A DNA stretch of 64,000 nucleotides, taken from positions 62,001-126,000 of the forward strand of contig JAHBVX010000016.1 of NCBI GenBank assembly GCA_019637295.1. Reading direction: 5' to 3'. The translations under genes were made by a program, and so were the position numbers. Shown piece after piece: positions 52,118 through 60,486 of the stretch (positions within the stretch are counted from its first letter, which is position 1; each line of letters opens with the position of its first letter). Source of the DNA: Polyangiaceae bacterium (GTDB lineage: Bacteria > Myxococcota_A > Polyangia > Polyangiales > Polyangiaceae). A model generated the notes under the pieces. That model saw only the letters and a list, made by a program, of their open reading frames with translations. It did no database searches and was not told the origin of the DNA.

Positions 52118-53221
52118 TCAACCACTTGATTTTGCTAATGATTGCTCGGCGACAGCGAGCCGATTCCGCACCGCCTCGAGCGTCGGGCCGCGCACCGTCA
52201 GGTGCCCCACCTTGCGCCGGGGGCGCGGCGCCTTGCCGTAGTCGTACAGGTGCGCGTCCTCGATCGCGAGCAGCTCCCGGGCCGGAGGGACGTGCCCGAC
52301 GAGGTTCAGCATGCCCGCGGGGCCGAGGGCGTCCGTGGCGCCCAGGGGTAGCCCGCACACGGCGCGCAGGTGATTCTCGAACTGGCTGGTCCGGGCGCCG
52401 TCGATCGTCCAGTGCCCCGAGTTGTGTACCCGCGGGGCCATCTCGTTGGCGAGCAAGTCACTGCCCACTTGGAACAGCTCGAGCGCGAGCACGCCGACGT
52501 AGTCCAGCTCCTCGAGCAGCGCGCCGATGATCTCGCCTGCTCGTCGCTCGAGCGCGGGCGTCACGTTCGGCGCGGGCGCCAAGCTCAGGTGCAAGATCCC
52601 GTCGCGATGAGTGTTCTCGGTGAGCCCGTAGCTCCGGATCTCACCGCGCTCGCTGCGCACCGCGATCACGCTCAGCTCGCGATCGAACGGCACGAGCCGC
52701 TCGAGGATCGCCGGCGCGCGTCCGATCGCGTCGAACGCGCCAGCGATGTCCTGCGGGCGGCGGAGCACGACTTGTCCCTTGCCGTCGTAGCCGAGGCGTC
52801 GGGTCTTGAGCACCGCCGGTAGGCCCAGGCTCGCGCAGGCGCGCTCGAGCTCGGGGTCGGACGCGACCGTCAGGAACTCCGCCGTGGGAATGCCGAGCCG
52901 GGCGAACGCCGCCTTTTCCAGGGCGCGATCTTGGGCCACGCCCAGGGCGCGAGCGCCTGGGCAGACGAGTACGCGCCCGCCCAGGGCCTCCACCGCGGCC
53001 ACCGGCACGCTCTCGAACTCGTAGCTGACCCGATCGCACTCGGCGAGCGCGTCGAGCGCCGCCGGGTCCTCGTAGTCGGCCACGATGAGCTCGGCGAGTC
53101 GGCCGGCGGGCGCGTCGGGGTTCGGATCCACGAAGCGGAAGCGCAGGCCCAGCGGCGCGCCCGCGAGCGCGAGCATCCAGCCGAGCTGCCCCGCGCCCAG
53201 CACGCCGATCCGCAGCGTCAC
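52118..53221 (-). CDS. purK: N5-carboxyaminoimidazole ribonucleotide synthase
   Basis: A 367-residue protein from GTG 53221, overlapping the purE stop (GTGA). It starts [20 protein letters not shown] and contains ATP-grasp segments ([60 protein letters not shown]), all standard for PurK. It carboxylates AIR with ATP and bicarbonate in purine biosynthesis. The gene follows purE in one transcription unit. Confidence 0.95.
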   Translation of the reverse strand: MTLRIGVLGAGQLGWMLALAGAPLGLRFRFVDPNPDAPAGRLAELIVADYEDPAALDALAECDRVSYEFESVPVAAVEALGGRVLVCPGARALGVAQDRALEKAAFARLGIPTAEFLTVASDPELERACASLGLPAVLKTRRLGYDGKGQVVLRRPQDIAGAFDAIGRAPAILERLVPFDRELSVIAVRSERGEIRSYGLTENTHRDGILHLSLAPAPNVTPALERRAGEIIGALLEELDYVGVLALELFQVGSDLLANEMAPRVHNSGHWTIDGARTSQFENHLRAVCGLPLGATDALGPAGMLNLVGHVPPARELLAIEDAHLYDYGKAPRPRRKVGHLTVRGPTLEAVRNRLAVAEQSLAKSSG

Positions 53222-53733
53222 TTCGCGGCTCGTGGATCGGGCTGCGCGAGCACGCGCTCGGTCTGCCGGGCGCGATAGGTGCGCCAGGCCTCTCGGAGCT
53301 CGGGCCGGGTCTCGCTCACGATGGCGGTGGCGAGCAGCGCCGCGTTGATCGCGCCGGCCTTGCCGATGGCCAGCGTGCCCACCGGGACCCCCGCGGGCAT
53401 CTGCACGATGGACAAGAGCGAGTCCACGCCAGCGAGCATCCGGCTCTCGACCGGAACGCCGAGCACCGGCAAGAGCGTCTTGGCGGCGAGCATGCCCGGC
53501 AAGTGCGCCGCGCCGCCCGCCCCGGCGATCAGCACCACCAGGCCGCGCCCCTCCGCTTCCGCGGCGTATTCGAACAAGAGATCCGGCGTGCGGTGAGCCG
53601 AGACGACGCGCACCTCGTGCGGGACGCCCAGCTCCTCCAGAGTGAGCGCGGCGTGCTGCATCGTGTCCCAGTCGCTCTGGGAGCCCATCAGGATGCCCAC
53701 CAAGGGCGCGGGTTCGTCCGCCACGGTCGGCAC
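53218..53733 (-). CDS. purE: N5-carboxyaminoimidazole ribonucleotide mutase
   Basis: A 171-residue protein with the PurE signature: [40 protein letters not shown] (S-A-H-R), [20 protein letters not shown] and [20 protein letters not shown]. The size is that of class I PurE. It converts N5-CAIR to CAIR, the product of PurK, and the two genes overlap. It is divergent from the M28 peptidase gene across a 48-base gap. Confidence 0.95.
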   Translation of the reverse strand: MPTVADEPAPLVGILMGSQSDWDTMQHAALTLEELGVPHEVRVVSAHRTPDLLFEYAAEAEGRGLVVLIAGAGGAAHLPGMLAAKTLLPVLGVPVESRMLAGVDSLLSIVQMPAGVPVGTLAIGKAGAINAALLATAIVSETRPELREAWRTYRARQTERVLAQPDPRAAK

Positions 53734-53781
53734 GTTACCCTAGCTCTGGCGGCCGGCGAAAGCGTGTTAGCGTTTCGCGCC

Positions 53782-54792
53782 GTGAGCTTCGCGCGTCTGC
53801 TTGCCGCCGGGCTGGTTTCGCTCTGCGCGGGCTGCGTCGGCTCGCCCGCGCCCAAGCCGGCCGCGCCCGCTCCGGCGCCGCGCCCGCCCGCGGTCACGAC
53901 CCCGGAGGCAGTGGTGGATCCGCAGCTAGAGGCAGAGCTCAGAGCCGACGTGAAGCACCTGGCGCAGACGATCGGCGAGCGCAACACGGACAAGAAGTGG
54001 GAGCTGGCGTCTGCCGCCGACTACCTGGTCGATCGCCTGGAGGCTCTCGGCTACGCGGTGAGTCGTCACGGCTACGAGGTGGGCGACGCCGTCGTGCAGA
54101 ACCTCGAGGTATCACTACCCGCCGGCGATCGCGGCGACGAGGTGTTGATCGTGGGCGCGCACTACGACAGCGCACCCGGCACCCCCGGCGCGGACGACAA
54201 CGCCAGCGGCGTGGCCGCACTCCTCGCGCTCGCGCGGCGCCTGCAAGGCAAGCCGCTGTCGCGCAGCGTGCGACTGGTGTTCTTCGCCAACGAAGAACCC
54301 CCGCACTTCCAGACCGAGACCATGGGCAGCTTGGTCTACGCTCGGCAGCTCGCCCAGCGCGGCGGCCGCGTCGTGGGCATGCTCAGCCTCGAGAGCTTGG
54401 GCGTCTACTCGGACGCGCCCGGGAGTCAGCGTTACCCCGCCGCGCTCGCGGCGCGTTTTCCGACGGTGGGCAATTTCGTCGCCGTCGTCGCGGACGAGTC
54501 GTCGCGTGAGCTCGGAGAACGCGTCGCGACGCACCTGCGACGACACGGCAGCGTGCCGGTCGAGCACGCGGCCCTGCCGCGCCAGCTCGACGGCGTGGGC
54601 TGGTCCGATCACTGGAGCTTCTGGCAGGTGGGGGTGCCCGCGGTGATGGTCACCGACACGGCGCCCTTTCGCTACGAGCACTATCACGCCGCGACGGACA
54701 CGCCCGAGCGGCTCGACTACGCGCGCCTCGGACGCGTGGTCCTCGCGCTCCGCGAGACGATCCTGCGGCTCGCCAACGACGCGGTCGATTGA
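53782..54792 (+). CDS. M28-family zinc peptidase lipoprotein
   Basis: A 336-residue protein from GTG 53782, chosen because it begins the lipoprotein signal (VSFARLLAAGLVSLCAGC). A Pro/Ala linker follows. The M28 metal ligands appear in order: VLIVGAHYDSAPGTPGADDN (His and Asp), FFANEEPPHF (Glu-Glu), the SLESLG segment, and YEHYHAATDTPERLDY (final His). It is a di-zinc aminopeptidase of the outer surface or periplasm. The ribosome site is weak. The gene is separated from the next by about 75 bases. Confidence 0.88.
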   Translation: MSFARLLAAGLVSLCAGCVGSPAPKPAAPAPAPRPPAVTTPEAVVDPQLEAELRADVKHLAQTIGERNTDKKWELASAADYLVDRLEALGYAVSRHGYEVGDAVVQNLEVSLPAGDRGDEVLIVGAHYDSAPGTPGADDNASGVAALLALARRLQGKPLSRSVRLVFFANEEPPHFQTETMGSLVYARQLAQRGGRVVGMLSLESLGVYSDAPGSQRYPAALAARFPTVGNFVAVVADESSRELGERVATHLRRHGSVPVEHAALPRQLDGVGWSDHWSFWQVGVPAVMVTDTAPFRYEHYHAATDTPERLDYARLGRVVLALRETILRLANDAVD

Positions 54793-54867
54793 GCCGCGGC
54801 CCGGGGGGAGGTGACGCGACGTGGGACGGGACTTGCGGCGGCGGGATCGGAGTGCCAGCGTGGCGAC

Positions 54868-55383
54868 GTGGCTCCGGTGCTGGACCGTTCGCGCAGGCGA
54901 TTTCTCGGGTGGGCGGGGCTCGGGACCCTCGGCCTGGCCGCGGCGATCGGCGCCGTTCGCTCGACGGGCTACGAGCTGCACCCCGAGACCCTCGCGCGCC
55001 TGCGCGTCCTCTCGGCCTGGCAGTACGTCGTGATGCACGCCATCGGTCGCCGCATGCTCGAGCCCGAGACCGCTGACGTAGCCGCGTTCGCGGACGAGTA
55101 CTTGAGCGGGTTGCCGGAGCTCGAGCGAACCGAGCTCGTCAAGCTGATCGCGTTCATCGAGCACGTGGCGCCGCTGTGGCACGGTCACCTGCGGCGCTTC
55201 ACGGATCTGGACGATGACGAGCAGGACACCGTGCTCGAGACCCTCGAACACAGCGCCATCGCCCAGCTGCGAGCGGGCTTCGCGGCCATCAAGGCCATGA
55301 GCATGATGGCCTACTACCGTCTGCCTCGGGCCTGGGAGGCCATCGGCTATCGCGGGCCCGTCTCGCCTCGGAGCCTGAAGTGA
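54868..55383 (+). CDS. Twin-arginine exported protein, gluconate-dehydrogenase subunit 3-like
   Basis: A 171-residue protein; GTG 54868 is taken as the start because it precedes the twin-arginine signal (VLDRSRRRFLGWAGLGTLGL). The mature part is helical (LARLRVLSAWQYVVMHAIGR, then RRMLEPETADVAAFADEYLS and LEHSAIAQLRAGFAAIKAMS). It resembles the small Tat-exported subunit of FAD-dependent gluconate/sorbitol dehydrogenases, which escorts the flavoprotein across the membrane. It overlaps the GMC oxidoreductase start by four bases (GTGA), which strongly supports that pairing. Confidence 0.75.
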   Translation: MAPVLDRSRRRFLGWAGLGTLGLAAAIGAVRSTGYELHPETLARLRVLSAWQYVVMHAIGRRMLEPETADVAAFADEYLSGLPELERTELVKLIAFIEHVAPLWHGHLRRFTDLDDDEQDTVLETLEHSAIAQLRAGFAAIKAMSMMAYYRLPRAWEAIGYRGPVSPRSLK

Positions 55384-56924
55384 TCGTCCGAGGCCCAGAC
55401 GTGAGCAAGAGCCGGGTCGTCGAGTGCGACGTGGTCGTAATCGGCACCGGCGCGGGCGGAGGCATGGCCATGCGCCGGCTGGCGGAGGCCGGAGCGAACG
55501 TCGTCGCGATCGAAGAGGGTCCGCTGCTCGACGCCAGCGACATGACCCAGCTCGAGGACGACATGCTGCCCAAGCTCTATCAAGAGCGTGGTGCGCGCAT
55601 GACCGAGGACTTCTCGGTGCGAGTGCTCGGCGGTCGCTGCGTAGGCGGCTCGACGGTGCACAACATCAACTTGTGCAAGCGCTTGGCGCCGGAGGTCCTC
55701 CGTCACTGGGCGGAGGACTTCGCGGTCAGTGGACTCGGCGAGCCGGAGCTGCGGCCCAGCTTCGAGCGGGTGGAGCACGAGCTCGACGTCTCCGCGATCC
55801 CGCCGGGGGATCGCAACCGGAACAACCGCCTGCTGCAGCGCGGTGTGGAAGCGCTGGGCTGGCGCGGCGGGGCGCTCTCGCACAACCGCGTGGGCTGTCA
55901 GAAGAGCGGCTTCTGCGCGCTCGGCTGCCCCTTCGCGGCCAAGCAGAGCTCGGAGAAGGTGCTCGTGCCTGCGGCCCTCGCGCGGGGCGCCACGCTGTAC
56001 ACGGAGACCAGCGCGCTGCGGATCCTGCACGATGGGTCGCGGGCCCTCGGCGTGCTGGCTGCTGCGTTGGACGAGCGCGGTCGTCCGCGCCACGAGGTCC
56101 GCATCAACGCTCCGGTCGTCGTGCTCGCGGCCAGCGCCATCGGGAGCGCGACGCTGGCGCATCGCAGCGCGCTGCCGGATCCTCACGCGCAGCTCGGTCA
56201 GCGGCTGCACCTGCACCCAGGCGCGGCCGTGGTCGGCGTGTTCGCCGACCCAGTGGACGGCGACCGCGGGATCCCCCAGAGCTACGAGTGTACGGAGTGG
56301 CTCGATCTGGCCCCGGGCAGCGACAAGCGGGTGTGGGTCACCACTGCGTTCGCGCACCCCATCGGCGCGGCTGTCACGCTGCCGGGCTTTGGTCGGCGCC
56401 ACCGCGAGTGGATGAAGCGCTATCGGCACATCGCGGTGCTCAGCGCCATGGTGCACGACGAGACCGTGGGTCAGGTGTCCGCGCGTCGCGATGGTCGCCC
56501 GCGGATCCGCTACGCCATGAGCGAGGCGGACTCGGCGCAGCTCGCCCTCGGGCTGCGCGCCGGCGCGCGCATCTTGTTCGCCGCGGGTGCCAAGAGCGTC
56601 CTCATTCCGTCGGTGCCGCCCATCGAGATCAGCGATCCGGCGGCGGTCGACGGTGACCGCGCCGTCGAGACCATCCCGGATCAGGTGGGGCTCCCCCATC
56701 ACATCGCCCTCACCGCGGCGCACCCCATGAGCACGCTTCCGCTCGGGGACGACCCCACGCGCTCGGTGGTGCAGAGCACGGGGGAGCACCATCAGCTGAG
56801 CGGGCTCTTCGTCCTCGACGGCTCGGTGTTCCCCACCAGCATCGGGGGTCCCCCGCAGATCCCGATCTACACCCTGTCGCATCACCTCAGCGCACACGTG
56901 ATCGAGCGCGCCAAGCGCTCGTGA
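55380..56924 (+). CDS. GMC-type FAD oxidoreductase
   Basis: A 514-residue protein from GTG 55380. The FAD dinucleotide fold is VVVIGTGAGGGMAMRRLAEA (about 19-38). Residues near 170-195 (NRVGCQKSGFCALGCPFAAK) are a cysteine-rich segment found in membrane-linked GMC alcohol/gluconate dehydrogenases. The C-terminal part (HPMSTLPLGDDPTRSVVQST, FVLDGSVFPTSIGGPPQIPI, YTLSHHLS) holds the catalytic His pair region. It probably oxidises an alcohol or sugar. It is exported by piggy-back on the Tat subunit encoded just before. The donor compound is not known. Confidence 0.9.
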   Translation: MIVRGPDVSKSRVVECDVVVIGTGAGGGMAMRRLAEAGANVVAIEEGPLLDASDMTQLEDDMLPKLYQERGARMTEDFSVRVLGGRCVGGSTVHNINLCKRLAPEVLRHWAEDFAVSGLGEPELRPSFERVEHELDVSAIPPGDRNRNNRLLQRGVEALGWRGGALSHNRVGCQKSGFCALGCPFAAKQSSEKVLVPAALARGATLYTETSALRILHDGSRALGVLAAALDERGRPRHEVRINAPVVVLAASAIGSATLAHRSALPDPHAQLGQRLHLHPGAAVVGVFADPVDGDRGIPQSYECTEWLDLAPGSDKRVWVTTAFAHPIGAAVTLPGFGRRHREWMKRYRHIAVLSAMVHDETVGQVSARRDGRPRIRYAMSEADSAQLALGLRAGARILFAAGAKSVLIPSVPPIEISDPAAVDGDRAVETIPDQVGLPHHIALTAAHPMSTLPLGDDPTRSVVQSTGEHHQLSGLFVLDGSVFPTSIGGPPQIPIYTLSHHLSAHVIERAKRS

Positions 56925-56937
56925 CCGGAGAGGCCCC

Positions 56938-58095
56938 GTGACGGACGACGCTTACTTTCGGCGGCTCGGGGCGGCGCTCGACGCCCGCGGGGTGGACGTG
57001 CCCACCGTCGTCATCGATCGCGCGCGGCTCGAGCGCAATCGCGAGCGGATCAGCACACGACTCGGTGGTCGCGCGCTGCGCCTCGTGGTCAAGTCGTTAC
57101 CGAGCGTGCCCCTGCTGCGTGCGCTGTTGCCCCGCGACACGCCGCCGCGCTTGATGTGCTTTCATCGTCCGTTCCTGCAACAGGTCGCGCAGGCCTTTCC
57201 GGACGCGGACGTGCTCATGGGCAAGCCCCTGCCGCTGGCGTCCCTCGCGCGTTTCTACGACACCCCGCCGACGTCGTCCTTTCGCCCCGAGCGACAGCTC
57301 GCGTGGCTGGTGGATACCGCCGAGCGACTCGACGCGCTGGTGCGCTTCGCACAGGAGCGGGGCCTCGGGCTGCGCGTCGCGATCGAGATCGACGTGGGGC
57401 TGCACCGCGGCGGTGTACCGGAGCCTGCGGCGTTGTCCGCGCTCTTGGAGCGAGTGCTCGCGGCCGGCGAGCAGCTGCAGCTGGCCGGGTTCATGGGCTA
57501 CGATGCGCACGTGGCCAAGGCTCCGCCGCCCTCGACGCCGGGGCACGCGGCGCGGCGCTCGGACGCGCGCTACGCCGAGTTTCTCGCGGTCGCGCGGCGT
57601 CACCTCGGGAGCCGCTTCCCCGAGACCTTCGTGTGCAACGGCGCGGGCAGTCCGACCTTCGCGCTGCACGACTCCGGCTCTCCGATCGACGACGTCGCGA
57701 TCGGCTCGGCGTTCGTCAAGCCCACGGACTTCGACCTGCCCTCGCTGTCCGAGCTCGAGCCCGCCGTGTTCATCTCGACGCGCGTGCTGAAGCGCGCGCG
57801 CGGGGTGCGCATTCCGTTCCTGGAGTGGTTGCCGGACACGGGCCGGGACTCCCTCTTCCTGTATGGGGGCCGTTGGCTGGCCGAGCCGGTGTGGCCCCCG
57901 TCCATGCGGCCGAGTCGGCTCTACGGGCCGAGCTCGAACCAGCAGCTGATGACCGTGGCGCGCGCCGCGCGGTTGGCGGTGGACGACTTCGTGTTCTTTC
58001 GTCCGACCCAGAGCGAGGCCGTCCTGCTCGGCTTCGGGGAGCTTCTGGCTTGGGACGGCGACCGGGGCCTGGAGACCTGGTCGGTGCTCGGGTGA
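56938..58095 (+). CDS. Fold-type III PLP enzyme (alanine racemase/D-threonine aldolase-like)
   Basis: A 385-residue protein from GTG 56938. The N-terminal TIM-barrel entry PTVVIDRARLERNRERISTR leads to RLVVKSLPSVPLLRALL, with Lys52 as the expected PLP-binding residue. LRVAIEIDVGLHRGGVPEPA, LAGFMGYDAHVAKAPPPSTP and VCNGAGSPTFALHDSG follow the D-threonine aldolase/D-serine dehydratase-like pattern. The reaction cannot be fixed. It lies 13 bases after the GMC gene and overlaps the radical SAM gene, so it is the third gene of this operon. Confidence 0.82.
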   Translation: MTDDAYFRRLGAALDARGVDVPTVVIDRARLERNRERISTRLGGRALRLVVKSLPSVPLLRALLPRDTPPRLMCFHRPFLQQVAQAFPDADVLMGKPLPLASLARFYDTPPTSSFRPERQLAWLVDTAERLDALVRFAQERGLGLRVAIEIDVGLHRGGVPEPAALSALLERVLAAGEQLQLAGFMGYDAHVAKAPPPSTPGHAARRSDARYAEFLAVARRHLGSRFPETFVCNGAGSPTFALHDSGSPIDDVAIGSAFVKPTDFDLPSLSELEPAVFISTRVLKRARGVRIPFLEWLPDTGRDSLFLYGGRWLAEPVWPPSMRPSRLYGPSSNQQLMTVARAARLAVDDFVFFRPTQSEAVLLGFGELLAWDGDRGLETWSVLG

Positions 58096-59954
58096 GGGCG
58101 TCGGCGCTGCTGCTGGTTCCCTTCGAGCCCGGCTCCGCGCACGCCTGCGATCCGTCGCTCCGTCGCACCCTCGGCGCCCACCTGGACTTGCCCCTGCGGC
58201 AGGCGCTGTGCGAGCTCGAGGCGCAGCTCGGTTTTCGCTTCGACTCAGCGCCGGTCTTCGCGGGCGTGCCCCTCGCGCGGGGACCACACCGTTCGCTCAC
58301 CGGGATCGCGCTCGCGACGGCGCTCGACCACGCCGGCATCGATTGCTGCGTCCTCGATCCGGGCCCCTGCGAACTCCACGTGTGGCGCAAGCTCTTGCGC
58401 GCGAGCGCGCGCGACGCGCCGGCGCTGGTCGGGGTCTCCTCCACGTTCATCACCAGCCGCCCCTGGCTCGAGGCACTGCTCGGCGAGGTGCGGGCTGCGT
58501 TCCCGTCGTCCGTGCTGGCCGTGGGTGGCTACTACTACACCACCGACACGGAGGGGTTCCTGTCCCTCGACGCGGAGGTGCTGTGCGTGGGCGAGGGCGA
58601 GGTACGGCTGCCGGAGCTCGCGCGCCGAGTCGCCAGCGGCGCGCCCCTCGACGACATCCCGGGGCTGTATCTGCGCCAGGCCGACGGCAGCCTGAAGAGC
58701 ACCGGACGCGCCGAGCCGCTGGACCTGGCCGGCCTCGTGCCGCCGGATTGGTCTTTCGCATCGCGAGTGCGGCCGCCGGTCGATCCCCAGAAGCTCGACT
58801 ACGTGGGCCTCGAGACGCAGCGTGGCTGCGCGTTCATGTGCGCGTTCTGCACCTATCGAACCCTCGCGTCGCCGGCCAGCTTGCCCCCGGCGTTGGCCGC
58901 GGAGCGCATCCTGGCGGTGGGGGGCGAGCACTACGTCGAGCTGTACGATGCGACCGCGACCTCGCCGCGCGCGCGCTGGCAGCAGCTGTGCGCCCGGCTG
59001 GCGGAGGCGCAGCGGCCGCAGCTCGCCGTCGGCGCCTTCGCCCGGGTGAGCGACCTCGACGCTGCCTCCGCCGCGCTGATGGGCCGAGCCGGCGTGCGGC
59101 ACGTCTACATCGGCCAGGAGAGCGGCGATCAGGCGCTGCTGAACGCGATGCGCAAGGGAACCAAGTTGGCGCAGGTGCTGCCCGCCATCCATGCGCTCGG
59201 GTGCCACGGCATCAGCGTGACCTTCGGCTTGATCCATGGCTTCCCCGGAGAGTCCGCCAGCTCTCTTGCGGCGACTCGGGCGCTGCTCGGGGAGGTCAAT
59301 GCCTCACGGCCGGACGCGCCCACGGTGTTCTCCTACGATCTGACGCCGTTCTCGCTGCAGGACTTCGCCGCCGTGTCGACGGACGAGACGCTGCGCGCCG
59401 ACCATCACCACTTCCTCGGCTACCGGTCGGGCGACTTCACGGTGCCGCGCATCTGCGAAGAGATCTTGCGCACCATCGTGCACACGGGTCGGTGCTCGCA
59501 CGCGCCCGTCGCGCAGCTCGTGTTTCAACGCGCCCTGGCGCTTCCGACCTCTCGCATCGCGACGAGCCGAGCGCGGCCCGGGATCTTTCGCTGGGCCAAG
59601 GCGCTCGAGCGGGGCGTCGGGATCTTCCTGGAGCGCCTGCTGGACGGCACTCGACCCGATCCGCGGGAGCTCGATGAGGTGGCCCGCCGCGTGCTAGCGC
59701 CCTACGACGTGCGCCGGCGCCCGCTCGCGACGCTGTCGAGTCGGGTGGAAGCGTCCGTCGTGGCGCGGCTTCGACGCGAGTGGAGCGCCGAGCAAGACGC
59801 GGGGGTGGGCCCGCTGACGCGCGCCCTGGTGGCGTCGCTCCGCCGCCGCACGCCGTCGCCGGCTATCCCACGCGCGCGCGCTCACGCCCAGGCGCTCCTG
59901 TCCACGACCGATCGGCGCTACGTGACCGCGGACCAGCTCGGGCGCCAGCGCTAG
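58092..59954 (+). CDS. Radical SAM protein with B12-binding-like N-terminus
   Basis: A 620-residue protein from GTG 58092, overlapping the preceding stop (GTGA). Residues about 60-190 are a B12-binding-like Rossmann region (VGVSSTFITSRPWLEALLGE, SSVLAVGGYYYTTDTEGFLS), followed by ETQRGCAFMCAFCTYRTLAS (C246, C250, C253 for the 4Fe-4S cluster) and HVYIGQESGDQALLNAMRKG of the radical SAM barrel. The last 150 residues are a separate basic, helical domain. Such B12-type enzymes often methylate or rearrange unreactive carbons. The substrate is unknown. It ends the four-gene operon. Confidence 0.88.
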   Translation: MRASALLLVPFEPGSAHACDPSLRRTLGAHLDLPLRQALCELEAQLGFRFDSAPVFAGVPLARGPHRSLTGIALATALDHAGIDCCVLDPGPCELHVWRKLLRASARDAPALVGVSSTFITSRPWLEALLGEVRAAFPSSVLAVGGYYYTTDTEGFLSLDAEVLCVGEGEVRLPELARRVASGAPLDDIPGLYLRQADGSLKSTGRAEPLDLAGLVPPDWSFASRVRPPVDPQKLDYVGLETQRGCAFMCAFCTYRTLASPASLPPALAAERILAVGGEHYVELYDATATSPRARWQQLCARLAEAQRPQLAVGAFARVSDLDAASAALMGRAGVRHVYIGQESGDQALLNAMRKGTKLAQVLPAIHALGCHGISVTFGLIHGFPGESASSLAATRALLGEVNASRPDAPTVFSYDLTPFSLQDFAAVSTDETLRADHHHFLGYRSGDFTVPRICEEILRTIVHTGRCSHAPVAQLVFQRALALPTSRIATSRARPGIFRWAKALERGVGIFLERLLDGTRPDPRELDEVARRVLAPYDVRRRPLATLSSRVEASVVARLRREWSAEQDAGVGPLTRALVASLRRRTPSPAIPRARAHAQALLSTTDRRYVTADQLGRQR

Positions 59955-60009
59955 CCGCACACCAGGCCCAGCGTCAGCCCGCCGATGCCTCGAGTCAGGT
60001 TGCATGACG

Positions 60010-60348
60010 TCAGCGCTCGCCGGCCTTCCAGAACTTCTCGAGTACGGCGCCGCAACCTTCCGCCAGTCCGTCGTTGCACATCGCGAGGAGCACGCCCTCG
60101 GAGTCGGGGCCGACGCGAATGCTGCCCTCGTCTCTGCCGGGCTCGGGCACGCCGTTCGGACAGCGGATCTCGATCTCGCCCGTCGAGTCTGGCTCGCTGA
60201 CCCGGCAGCCCGCGCTGGTCGCGCCCCGGGCGAGTCGCGCCGTGCTCTCGTCGCCCTGCCAAGGGGTCTGGACGATCTTGAACGTCGCCCCTCCACACGC
60301 GGCGACACCGAGGACTGGCGCGAGCACCCACCACCGTCGACTGGTCAT
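60010..60348 (-). CDS. Small lipoprotein
   Basis: A 112-residue protein from ATG 60348 with a lipoprotein signal (MTSRRWWVLAPVLGVAAC, Cys about 18). The mature part (GGATFKIVQTPWQGDESTAR, CPNGVPEPGRDEGSIRVGPD, VLLAMCNDGLAEGCGAVLEK) has four cysteines, probably in two disulphides. No known family. The promoter would lie in the gap to the right, near the Fur-like box, although that box is closer to the divergent gene. Confidence 0.75.
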   Translation of the reverse strand: MTSRRWWVLAPVLGVAACGGATFKIVQTPWQGDESTARLARGATSAGCRVSEPDSTGEIEIRCPNGVPEPGRDEGSIRVGPDSEGVLLAMCNDGLAEGCGAVLEKFWKAGER

Positions 60349-60440
60349 GGCGCGAGGGTAGCTGTTTGCGAACCCAGGTGGTGCTCGGGACCGCGAGCTG
60401 CGTCGGGGCTATTGACAGCCGGACGCACTGCGAGCATCCT

Positions 60441-60467
60441 TATTGAAAGTGACTTTCACTATCAATA
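60441..60467. promoter_or_regulatory. Fur-box-like palindrome upstream of the delta-60 lipoprotein
   Basis: TGAAAGT-G-ACTTTCA (60,444-60,458) is a perfect 7-1-7 inverted repeat, the geometry of Fur-family operators. It lies within a larger imperfect dyad from TATTGA to ATCAATA (60,441-60,467). The block is sharply AT-rich compared with its surroundings and ends 19 bases before the ATG at 60,487, so bound repressor would cover the promoter or start. Fur, Zur or PerR are all possible binders. Confidence 0.55.
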
Positions 60468-60486
60468 AGCCTGCCCGGAAGATCCC

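Noticed and set aside
55347-56897. A 516-codon minus-strand open frame opposite the GMC oxidoreductase
   Set aside because: Antisense shadow; the plus strand has the FAD motif and couples to the Tat gene by GTGA.
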